Below, piece after piece: positions 10,359-20,618 of a DNA stretch of 64,000 nucleotides. A model generated the notes under the pieces. That model did no database searches. It saw only the letters and a program-made list of their open reading frames with translations, and was not told where the DNA came from. Position numbers and translations under genes: made by a program. How positions within the stretch are numbered: the stretch's first letter is position 1; every line of letters starts with the position of its first letter. Origin of the DNA: Taeniopygia guttata (Eukaryota; Chordata; Aves; Passeriformes; Estrildidae); NCBI RefSeq assembly GCF_048771995.1, contig NC_133026.1, positions 105,848,001 through 105,912,000 on the forward strand. Reading direction: 5' to 3'.

Positions 10359-13300
10359 GTAAGTCAGAGCTGTGGAGCCATGTGCTAACTGTGTTGTAGG
10401 ACTCTTAGGAGAAGCACTGGTGTTTATTTTCGGTGTGTTTTCTTCTGAAAGAACTATTTCCCAGATGTATTTGGGGGAAGGATGGGGAATCACCATTCCC
10501 CATGAAGCTGCATGAAGTATTTTAATAGCCCAGTATGTCTCAAAATACGTTATAATGAGAACTGCATTTTTTCATATAAATACTTTAAATGTTGCTTCAA
10601 AAAAAAAAAAAAAAAAAAAGGAGTGACTATTATATGTGAATACTTATTGAAGAGGTTATTTTCTGCAGTTTATGATTTACCCTTGCCTCTCCAAATATAG
10701 GGCGTTCATCACACACTTCAGAACAGCTTATATTTGACAGCTATGTGTGATACATCCAGGTAAATGAATTATTTCTCTACACAGTACTAATGGTTTATGA
10801 ATGTATTACACTACAGCAAGACACTTTATCACCAGGAATTTTTACTGGATTCAGCTTAACACAGGCTATGGATCCGATGGGTTGTTTGATACCAGTAGCA
10901 TCCTGCTGGTGTCTCTCATCTATATTCCTAATTGGTCCCCTCTTCCCATAGTGTCACTGCAGAACTCCAGGAGAGTTTGTTGCTGGAGTTGCCATGGATC
11001 CAGTCCTGGCTGGTGATGCCAAGTGAGGTGATGGTGGAGTGAATGCCTTTTGCAGCACTCCTCCATGGCTGAAGCCGGGGAAACAGACCATGCAGCAGAG
11101 AAAGTCTGACAAAACCCTTGTCCTGTGGCAGATGTGCCAGCAGATGTCTTGACTTGAGGCTGGCAAGGAGGTACTTCTGCACACCAAAATATTGACTGAA
11201 CCGTGAGAAAGGAAATCGTGGCCACAGACCTACTGCACTTCTGAAAATACCATCTCCCCAGATGCTATTCATTTGTCAGTGCTGTGTAGTGAAGTGTATT
11301 AGTTTAGCCTTTAAGGTTTTCCTTCATTTATAGCATTTATAACATGTGTTGCCTTATTCTGGGACTTGCCCCATGGGGCAGAAAACAATGCGTATGATGA
11401 AGTCTTTGCTTTCCTGCTAAGGCAGACAATTTGCTGGAGCTGCTAGTTCATTGCCCAGGTCTTCTGCAAAAGTCTGTTGCTCCTCATATCTCATAATTTA
11501 GTCAAGAGAGTTAAATATCTACCTTCTGCATCTGTTCTTTGTGGCTGGTACATCATGCGTTCTTAAATCAGCCAAGAGGAAATGATTACCATCAGTATTA
11601 GATTGGCCTATACAGACTGTAAATCTAAGATTTTTTCTCTGATATTGGTGAAGAAATACTTTATTTTCTGAAATTGCTGTGTTTTTTATTTTAATTTATT
11701 ATGTGTCTAGAATAGTTATAGGGATGTGACTTGTGTCTTTTGCATCCACTAATTAGTAAAAGTAAGAATAGCTTCAAACATCAATTCTTAAAACCTGAGA
11801 TTTGCCTCTGTAGTTACATGTATAGCTAGAAGCAGTCATTACTTTTTGACATGGTGCCAAACATTGATCCCATTGAAGTTCATGAGAAGAGTAGCTGTTA
11901 TCAGCAACTATGAAAAATGAGTATTTAGTACTAAAGTGATGCTGTTAAAATAAGCCATCAGTATTGAAAGTGCTGTGAGCATTTCCCTGTTGATAACAGT
12001 CTGTCAGCTCATTGCCAGAGTTTTGCTGTCAGTGGACCACATCACTTTTGGTATGTTTAGTAACTTCTAAGATCTTGGAGGACATGTCAAGAAAGGAATA
12101 ATCTGGAGAGTTTTAAATGGATCTTGAAGTGGCATATAATTTTCTATTTGTCTCTGGTAGATCAGCATTTTCAGGAATGTAGAATCAGCTATTGCACCAT
12201 ACTTATGAAGGAGTGTTAGTATTAAAATGAAGAAGTTGTTCACTTAAAAATAAAACACAAACATGATTTTCTTGGTGAAGTACTTCAGTGGAAGGTCTTT
12301 TGGACAAAAAAAAAAAAAAAACAAACCAAAATAGTTCTAGAATTTTTCTCAGGTAGTGAAGAAGCATGAGATTTAAAAATGAGAGTTTCATACTTCTGTT
12401 GTGTCTGCTCTATCTCTGGTAGAACACCACACAGACTGCTCAATGTATTGTCTTCAGCTTACAAATTCTAACCAATCTTACAGGAATAACTTCAATTGGC
12501 AACATCTGCAGATGTGTTGGAGGAAAAATTCTAATACAGATGAAAGAATAGAAGAAATAAAATTTATGAGGTTACTTATCAGGATGCAACCAGAGTGCAT
12601 ATATGCTGCAGCACTAATTTTATATCTTTAGAGAGTCTAAGTTGGTTAGACTTGCATTTTCTTCTTCAGTAACTCTTTCTTTGCTGAATTACTTTCAGCT
12701 TATTCTCAACAATCAGCATACATAAATCACAGATCTAAGACACAGAAAGTCACCATCAGATTTCATGAGAATTTAGGAACTTATGTATATAAATTACATA
12801 TTCACCTTAATAGATTTGTTGATTTTTTAATCCAAATACCAAGACAGTCTGTCTCTCTGCTTCCAGGAGTTTGCCATCCCTATGAACTCGATGGTGTCTT
12901 TGTGGTTGCTTTCACAGGTGTGCTCTGCATGCCCCTCTATATCCCTTACAGCTTGACAAGAAAATGGCACTTGGGAAGAGGCATCTGCAAGCTTTGGCTG
13001 GTTATGGACTATTTCTTCTGCACAGCTTCAGTATCTAACATTGTTCTTATCAGCTATGACCGTTTCCTGCCAGTTACTAAAGCTGTAAATAACCTATTTG
13101 GAGCTTCTCTGGGATGGTTATATTTACCAGCCTTTGCCATGTTGATGAGTATAAGCCCAAATTTAATGAATATAATACCCCTCAAAAATATACTGGCATG
13201 TGGCGATTATTAGATATTTTGCAGCCAGATGGGTTGAATAGTCTACACTGGACATGCTTCTCTGCAGAGCCAGTCAACCAGGACTTTTCTCACAATTTCT

Positions 13301-15452
13301 GCTGCAAGCTGTGATCCTGTAACTGCCTGAGGAAAAGCAGTCTAGGGCGTAAAAGGGGTAAGACAGAAGTCTGGTAATAAAGGGGCAGGGAAAGAGGAAA
13401 TTCAGAGTAAACTGGATTGGGGTTTGGACCTAAAATCAGGCATGAAAATAAAAGAGAGTGGAGGGCAGTAAAATAAAGGACCCTGGGGAAGGTGTCTAGA
13501 CCTGATATGTGGTCAAAAATGATTCTAGATAAGACCAGGAGCAAAAGCAAACAGGCAGAAAGTGGAACAAAAGGCAGACTGCAATCATTACCTGCAGATA
13601 TGCAGCAATAAACTCCTCTTTGTGTCTGGAGCAGAACCTCAAACTTCAGACACATTCTGTCTCTGCTTTCTGCAGAGAAACCTACATACTTGTTGTGAGC
13701 TTTATGTCTTGGTCCATGCTAGGGGTGGAGGCCAGCTTTTCTCACCAGCCACACTGTTAGCTCAAGTGTCAGGGAATGCCACAGAGAACTAAAGGTTCCA
13801 GCTCTTTATGTGCATGAGACTGTCAACAAAACGTCATGCAGTAGAATTTCAGTCTTATTTGGTAATTAATTTAACTTCCTATAACTGCCTTCTTATTTTA
13901 CTTTATTTTTCTTTAAGGAAGAATCTTGGAAACCAAACACCAAAATTTTTGGTGTGTAAGAAGCCTTATGCTGGAAAGCCAAAGACTCAGCATTTACAAA
14001 TTGCAAAATTCAGAGCACCTATAGAAATGCAATTAACTCAAACTTTTGCTATTAATTGGAGGTCTAAGCTTGCAGAATTACACATTCATCCTGTGAAAGG
14101 GATGAAGCAGGATGTGAGCCACATTGTATCTATATGTTCTGCAACATATAGTGGAAAAACTGGCCCTGGAGTGGATGTAGAAGGAAGAAAATGGGTGATT
14201 TTTTTTTTTTTAGTGTAATCAGCTAAGGGCTGAAGTGCAGGTGAGGTATCTATTCCTTCATCCTTATGAATTGTCTAGCAAGTAATTTTCTTATAGGTTA
14301 AATCTATGTGACACCTTCTCTGTAGACCACCATGATGCATACAGTTATTTGTTTGTAAAATGCTGTAAAAAGCAGTGCAGTTTCCAGTAAGTAAGGGTCA
14401 TACTCCTGACAGCTATAAAGTGCTAATTCCTCTAGCACTTCTCACCATAGGTATCTCAAAAAAGGCATACCAAATTACTAGGTACTGATGGATGATTGCG
14501 TTTCATCCCCTGGACCTGGACCCTGGTACAGTGACATTAACTTGTTGAAAGACAACCCTATGCACTCTCAGCATCCATGAAGTAAATGTGCTTGGGCTAG
14601 CTTCAGCTGATCAGCACAGCCATATCTCTGTATTACCAAGCACCTCTTGAGCTCATCTCCAGCTGCTTCTCTTAGTCCCAAAATCGGTCTCTACAAGTCT
14701 GAACTTTTTATGGGTTTTTTCCCTCACAGGTATCTAACAGAGCCCAGCAGGGAATAACATCCAACCCTGCCATCAAGATGGTGGCCATCTGGCTATTTGC
14801 CTTCCTCTTGTACTGCCCAGCTATCCTATTTTGGGAGCACGTGGCTGGACGCAGCGTGGTAGCGGTGGATCAGTGCTATGCTGAGTTCTTGAACAACTGG
14901 TACTTCCTCCTGTGTGCTTCTACCCTGGAGTTCTTTGTGCCCCTGCTCTTGGTGACCTACTTCAACGTTCACATCTTCCACAACATCCAGAGGCGCCAGC
15001 GGCGTGGCAGTGTGCAGGACTGCGAGCCTCCGAGGAGCAGCAGCCTGTCCTGGAGGTTTTGTGGCTTGCTGAGGCCAGGGGCATCATCTCCTTCATCAGA
15101 TACAGACAACAGTGTTTTTTCTTCCATGAGACCAAAAAAAGAGTCTTTGGGAACTGACTGCTCATCTCCATCCAGAGACAATACCGTAACCCCAGAAAAT
15201 GACTTTTATGTTTCCTTCTGTGCAAAGACCAGATCAAAACTGCAGCGGGACAAGAGAATAGCGAAGTCCCTTGCCATAATTGTCTGTGTGTTTGCCATTT
15301 GCTGGGCCCCATACTCTTTATTAATTATTATCCATGGGCCCTTTCAGGGACCTTGTCTCCGTAACTTCCTGTATGAAGCAAACTTTTGGCTTTTATGGAT
15401 CAATTCTTCTGTGAACCCATTTCTTTACGGTCTCTGTCATGTTAAATTTTGA
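10112..15452 (+). CDS. HRH4: HRH4-like histamine receptor, copy B (exons 10112-10358, 12918-13084, 14730-15452), truncated in helix 8
   Basis: Complete three-exon H3/H4-type GPCR frame of 378 aa, on the same strand as copy A. Seen: N-glycosylation sequons at N3 and N16, TM1 about residues 32-59 with N51 (1.50), LAVSD with D79 (2.50), C106, D113 (3.32), D130-R131-F132, W159 (4.50), ECL2 C187, E205 (5.46), ICL3 about 228-312, W330 in CWAPY, and N367-P368 to Y371 in NPFLY. The frame ends KF-stop at residue 378, seven residues after the NPxxY tyrosine, because TGA (15450-15452) replaces the CGA found in copy A. Another 36 open codons follow to a TAG at 15561. Other oddities are Pro134 where H3 and copy A have Ser, GLCH instead of PLCH after NPFLY, and a non-ideal GTAAAT donor after exon 2. 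The gene could be a functional short-tailed receptor or an early pseudogene; all other frames and splice sites are intact. Confidence 0.82.
10359..12917. other. Intron 1 of copy B
   Basis: 2.56-kb intron with an A21 tract at 10599-10619 and an A-rich run near 12306. A moderately GC-rich stretch at 10920-11270 has several overlapping minus-strand frames without recognisable domains. No further exon is seen. Confidence 0.7.
12918..13084 (+). CDS. HRH4: Copy B exon 2 (TM2 end to start of ICL2)
   Basis: 167-nt exon after TTGCTTTCACAG, ending at GCT|GTAAAT. It encodes GVLCMPLYIPYSL, Cys3.25, Asp3.32 (LVMDYFF) and DRF. It is about 80% identical to copy A exon 2 (33 differences in 167). A Pro follows DRFL where copy A has Ser. 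Confidence 0.88.
13085..14729. other. Intron 2 of copy B
   Basis: 1.65-kb intron. Reading frames at 13290-13655 (minus) and 13808-14218 (plus) lack domain features and are treated as chance. A T-run lies near 14202. No repeat family is identified. Confidence 0.7.
14730..15452 (+). CDS. HRH4: Copy B exon 3 (TM4 to truncated helix 8)
   Basis: Starts at GTA after TTTTTTCCCTCACAG. It aligns to copy A exon 3 at a constant offset of 10685 with no net indel through ICL3 and TM7. Positions 14829-15100 are the near-identical block. The frame stops at TGA 15450-15452 inside helix 8. If that codon were read through, 36 more codons would follow, with a basic RRKKKNK stretch and a tail unlike that of copy A. 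Confidence 0.88.
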   Translation, partial: VSNRAQQGITSNPAIKMVAIWLFAFLLYCPAILFWEHVAGRSVVAVDQCYAEFLNNWYFLLCASTLEFFVPLLLVTYFNVHIFHNIQRRQRRGSVQDCEPPRSSSLSWRFCGLLRPGASSPSSDTDNSVFSSMRPKKESLGTDCSSPSRDNTVTPENDFYVSFCAKTRSKLQRDKRIAKSLAIIVCVFAICWAPYSLLIIIHGPFQGPCLRNFLYEANFWLLWINSSVNPFLYGLCHVKF

Positions 15453-15563
15453 ATGGCTTTTCTGAAAATACTGTGTCACAAAAAGTTTGCAACATATCAG
15501 GTTCTTTTTAGAAGGAAGAAGAAAAACAAGGTCCAAGAGGAGTTGGATGAGGGATGTAAGTAG
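15453..15563 (+). other. Open frame downstream of the copy B stop codon
   Basis: Directly after the TGA, 36 in-frame codons continue with MAFLKILCHKKFAT, matching helix 8 of copy A, and then diverge (YQVLFRRKKKNK and on) to a TAG at 15561-15563. This marks the ancestral C-terminus and shows that the truncation is recent or tolerated. Confidence 0.8.
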
Positions 15564-17860
15564 CCACTGTATGAAATTAGATTTAGTATTTCCCAGGAGA
15601 TTAAACTAGTTGGAAAATCTAAATAAGGCTTCTGTGAAATGTCCTCCTGCAAACAAATGTGCATGAACAGGGTTTGTGTACTTTTCCCAGCTATTTGAAT
15701 TGGTCAGTTAAAGGCTATTGCCTCTGTCTGACTTTTCCTAGTAGTCTATCCACATTGCCTTGATTCTGATTGCTGAAAATGTTGTCTTCAATTGCAGTAT
15801 CGCTTACATTTGTGTTCACAGGTGATACTAGTAAAAAATACAATAAGGTTGTATATTACCCATAGGGTCAATAGTATACTAAAGTTGCTATCTTCTCTGT
15901 TCTATTTCTTTTGAACAATTTGCATTCAGAACCTGATTTTTGCCCATATGAAACATCCAATGAAGTTACGATTTCTTTTTTGCTAGGCACATAGCAGGAT
16001 TACTTCTTTCACTAAAGGTTTTTGGCCGTCAGAAGCAAATAGGAACTACTTTCAAAAACTTGGATGTATGTGTCCTCTGCAGAAGGGCAACACTCACTGA
16101 TGCAGAAGTAGAGAATTCAGGTGTGAAAAGCATTTCTGTGGATGTCCAACTATTCTGCAAGAAAACAGCCTTCTTCAGATGTGGTTTTTAGGGATCATAG
16201 AAAGGGAAGTATTTGTTCTTACTCCTTGGGAGGGAAAATCCAATTCTGTTTCTGTTACAAGCCCTCAGCTGGAGGTTGTGATAAATGGGTATATTTCTTA
16301 CACACTGTGTAAGGCCGTGTTTGTTTTTCTGCATGAGACAAGAAAATGGCTGGCCTGGATGGCCACCTGTAGTATGTGTGATGAGAACTGAGAGAGTTTG
16401 GAGGTGATCTTCATTCAATACACACTTTCCATACTGTTTCCATACATTTACTTGCATGGCTCTGGCATACCAGGTATTTACTTCCTTATTAAATAAACAG
16501 GTGTAACTTTAAAATGTAAATACTTTCTTTTCATCTCATGGTCAGTAAATATAAGGCTAGGAAATAAATGGAAGAATGAAAACTAAAGAAATGTGAGAGG
16601 TATTTGGTGTCCATTTTATCTTCTGGGGCCTTTTTTGGTGTATATTCATATAGTATATTAGTATATTTTACTTTATAGTCTTCTGAATGTTGTTCTAGGC
16701 TGAACTACCATTTAATCACAGTTACAAGTTTTGCTATATTATGTGATAATTTGTATTCTTCTACTTATACAAATTACATGTGTATTCAGCAATGTAAGAG
16801 GTATTGTCTCTCACATATGAGGTAAAAACTCTGATATTCAATACAAACTACTTTAAAGACCTGTTTTTTTGCATTTGTTATAAGATTTTGGCCAGTGAGT
16901 TGGGCTTGTAACAACTGCTAGAAGTCAGCATTTGTGTATCTCCAAAGCATGTCAGAACATAAAACACAAGAGCCACTACACCCACCTGTTTTCTTTAAGC
17001 GCAGCGTGTACCAGTCTTTCACTTGCAAAGTTTTTGTCGTTCTTTAAAAATGCAACTTGTAAAGTCAGTAGTGTTGAACATGTGCAAACAGATCCTTCTG
17101 TGTCAGCTTTTAGAGCAAATCCTGCTTACAGTTTGTAAGATATAATTTTTGACTGTGTTAGCAATACAGAGTTAAATATTTCATTCTAGTTAGCTTATCA
17201 AAAAGATATTTTTGAAATTTAGCTATTTTCATATGTAGATAAGGACACATAATCTTATATCTATGATGTGGTTTTTTTTTTTTTTCTGTTCTTCCTCTTC
17301 CTTGCGCACATCTTTTGCTTTCTTCTCATACTAGCCTGATCTCTGCCACTGCTCTTTGGTACAGGCCACAAGAGCTGGCATCAACAGACACTTATTTCTA
17401 AGCTGACTGAGGCCTTATAAATTCTGCAGCAGTGCCCTGTGCAAAGCCAAGGAAAGGCAAATTGTGCTTAGTTGATACAAGATATGGAAGACAGACTTAG
17501 GTGCTCTGATGGGCAGTGAAACACCTCATTCTGTCTCCATTTGGGCTGAGTTGACATGTTAGAAGTTGTCAGAATAGACACTCTAATGGGACTGTGCTTC
17601 TAGGTGTAAACTTGGTTTTAGAGGCCATGGAGCAGACATTTCAGTAGTACCTCTGACTTATTTTTGTCAGCCTTTGCAACTGTACTGGGAAATAAGTTGT
17701 GAATCTAGTTGGTCTCATCTCCCTCACTTTTCCTGAGCTATTGTTAGTAGGATAGAGTAGTCAGAAGCTGGTGGGAAAGCAAAACGGACTTTGTTTAGCT
17801 GAGCGGCTAAATTAGTCTCTTTATTCTTCTGATGCAGATATTATTTCCAGCAGAGAAAGG
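15564..17860. other. 3' flank of copy B, no gene seen
   Basis: AT-rich non-coding sequence. A canonical AATAAA at about 16492 could serve copy B but is 1 kb past the stop. T-runs occur near 17271. No transposon or exon is recognised. Confidence 0.5.
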
Positions 17861-18405
17861 CACAGAATCATAGCATTGAAGCCATGGTTTGGATTGGAAG
17901 GGACCTTTAAGATCATTTGTACCTGGGCAGGGATACCTTCCACTAGACCGGGTTGCTCAAAGCCCCATCCAACCTGGCCTTGAACTTTTCTAGGGATGGT
18001 GCATCCACTACTTTTCCAGACAACCTGTGTCAGTACTTCACCACCCTTGATTTTCTTCCTAATATCTAATCTAAACTTGCCCTCTTTCAATTTAAAGCCA
18101 TTGCCTCTTGTCCTATCAGCACATGCCATTATAAAAAGTCATTCTCCAGCTCTCTTGTAGCCTTGTTTAGGTACTGGATTGCTGTTTCAAGATCTCCCTG
18201 GAGCTGAACAGCCTTCTCCAGGCTGAACAACCCAAACTCACTCAGCCTGTCTTCATAGGAAAGGTGTTCCAGTTCTTGATCATCTTTGTATCTCTCCTCT
18301 GGACCTGCTTCAACAGGTCAATATCCTTCTTATGCTGGGGACCCCAGAGCTGGATACTGAACTCCAGGGGAGTCTCACAAGTTCTCTGCACATTGTACCC
18401 CTTAC
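17861..18405 (-). mobile_element. CR1 LINE 3' fragment
   Basis: Begins with cacagaatcatag, the reverse complement of the CR1 3' tail, then runs through ggaagggacctttaagatcat, ccactagaccgggttgctca, cctaatatctaatctaaac, cagccttctccaggctgaac and ggaccccagagctgga. It is the clearest CR1 copy in the window, about 0.55 kb, 5' truncated. Confidence 0.93.
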
Positions 18406-19933
18406 CTTTCATCCAGGAAACACTTGGAATTGTCAAGGGAAGGGTTTAGACCAAGAAGACTCTTGTAGACAGTGAGTCCTTGTGGGAATTGCACAAGTAA
18501 ACTGCATCACTGACCTAAGGAATGCTTTCATGCTGATGGCATGAGATTCTTCTTACCTCTGCTCTGAGCCTATGGTCAGTGCAGGTCCTGCAAGCCATGG
18601 CTTGGGATCCACACTGATGAACACATCAGTAAGGCTGATGGTTAGAGGGAAAATCTGATACCACTGCCAGATGCAGATTTCCCTTGAACTGATAGAACCA
18701 TAAACCAAACCAAAATTCAGATATGCACCTAAGACCAAAATCTAAAGTTGGATAAAATACAGTGACATGCTTTTTAGGAGGAATTTTTCTGGACCTTGGA
18801 GAGGTGGCTTTTTAGTTTCGTTAGTGAACAACACCTTAGTCCTTCATGGAAAAGATCTTATTTGGGCTTTAACAAAAAGAACTCATGCAGGAGTTGTTGC
18901 TGAGAAAGCTAAGAGCAATTAAGTCTTACTCTATTTGTGTGTGGGCCTTGTGGGCACCCAATAGGACTTAATTGCCATGACATGATCTCCCTTGGACCTC
19001 CATTCCTTGCATTAGCCTTGAGCTTAAGAGCATCACTAAACTGGAGTGGTCCTCTCCTGAGATACATGAATGCTTGTAGGCTGCTCTGAGCACTGTCTTC
19101 TGCATTTTTGAGGCCTTAACTGGACTGCTGAGACTGGCCTTGGACCCAGCTTGTCACCTCATGTTTTGTCATGCTCTGCCCCAGCCATACCTGGGGAACT
19201 GAAGCCATCCACAGCAGCATTGTGTGTGACATCACTCATCTCTCAGAAAAAAATCACACCAGTGGGTCAAAACCCATCTGATCAAGGACTGCCCAGGAGG
19301 TTCTCAGTCCTGCCTGCAAAGGATCTCTTGCCTTCTTCCTCTCCAAAAATTTCCAGATCCCACTCTTTACAGTTTTTTTTTTACCAGTGCTATCCTACTA
19401 CTTTATCATTGTATCAATCTTCCCTTCACTTTTATCAGATATGGGCAGTGAAACACCTCATTCTGCCTCCTCAACGCTGCATTCTTTTTTCTTGCAGACT
19501 CTCCACAATTCTTGTATTTCCTGTATTACTAGGTTTTCCATCTCGCAAGACGCAGTTCATGTTCCTCCATACTGTTGTAGTGTTGATAGATCTGCTCTGG
19601 CACATGTTTCTCTGTGCCTTGCTCAACAGTCTCCCAGTCATATTGGCACAGCTTTTTCACAAAACATAAAAGACATTTTAAGCCATGAAACACAAAAAAT
19701 TAATCCAGAGAAGAAAAATCAATTTTTTTCCTTTTCTTATTTTCAACTTGCATACATTTATTTTAAACACGATGTTTTAGCAGCGGTGTTAATGAAGTGT
19801 ATTAGAAACAGCTTTCCTAGTACAAATAGGGTAAACTGGCATAAAGTTGAGTGGCTGAATTTTGTGTGGTGAAAGTGGAAGTGCATCATGTAATGAGAGA
19901 AGATGAAGGTGACATTCAATTTTTCTACTATGC
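18406..19933. other. Intergenic, no gene seen
   Basis: Non-coding sequence between a CR1 fragment and the solo LTR. A frame at 19151-19669 (172 codons) has no recognisable domain. Positions 19441-19470 repeat 17509-17538 with one mismatch. Confidence 0.5.
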
Positions 19934-20618
19934 TGTCCTAGTTTAGGGCAAATTTGGGGAAAACCCTCTGAAAGGAGCCCCCAGGAAATAAACCCCCACG
20001 GCCCCTCCCCACCCACCTGGTTCAGGGAAAAATTTCCTCTGAGAGAGAAGTGGAAAAGAACCTGTTTATTCAATGAACAAAGCACTCCCCAGCACCAAAA
20101 CAATTAACAACACCAGATGACAACAAAACTCTTTCACCACTCTGAAGAGATGAACAAATCCAGAAAGTCTTTCCTAGGAGTGGTCGCCCGGGTCTGGATG
20201 CTGGGGGTTGCTCTCCAGCACTGGGGATGGCTGCTGCAGATCACAAAATGCAGGCTCCTGGTGTTCCTTGGTGTTTCCCAGATCCCAGTCCAGAGCAGGT
20301 TGGATTGTTTTCAGGAAGAGGAAAGGAAAAAGCAACAGTCCAGGGAAAGAACTGGACTGCTTAGCTAACCTAACTAGGAAGCAAAGCAAGAAAGCAGGCA
20401 AAGCAAGCAAGCCAAGCAAGCAAGCAAGCAAAGCAAAAGCCAGCCAGCCAGCCCTAGCCTTTTCTAGACAGCAGACCATGGGGGGAGGTGAATCAGATGA
20501 TAACAAGACAAAACAAACCTTCACTTTCAGAGTCAGTTCTGAAAGCACAGAACATAACATCAAACATAAACAGAACACATGATTGGAAATACAAACACCA
20601 TAACGTCACCCTAGGACA
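19934..20618 (-). mobile_element. Solo LTR of an endogenous retrovirus (685 bp)
   Basis: Bounded by TGTCCTAG at 19934 and CTAGGACA ending at 20618, a perfect 8-bp inverted terminus of TG...CA type. The flanking five bases are TATGC and TTTGC, a possible target-site duplication with one mismatch. The text resembles passerine ERV LTRs as I remember them. An AATAAA on the minus strand (20065-20070), about 130 bp from the left end, suggests minus orientation. No gag, pol or env sequence is adjacent. An AAGC-rich tetranucleotide run lies inside at about 20371-20440. Confidence 0.75.

Noticed and set aside
1233..15452. Assigning the genes to HRH3
   Set aside because: Exon 2 does resemble H3, but exon 1 (NLRHRS), the short ICL3 and the AFLKILC helix 8 fit H4 better. 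The point is left open as an inference.
19151..19872. Overlapping 161-172 codon frames
   Set aside because: Low-complexity Ser/Leu-rich text without domain, splice or family signal; open by chance.
20174..20582. Frames of 124-134 codons on both strands
   Set aside because: They lie inside the solo LTR and its AAGC-rich repeat, which avoids stops.
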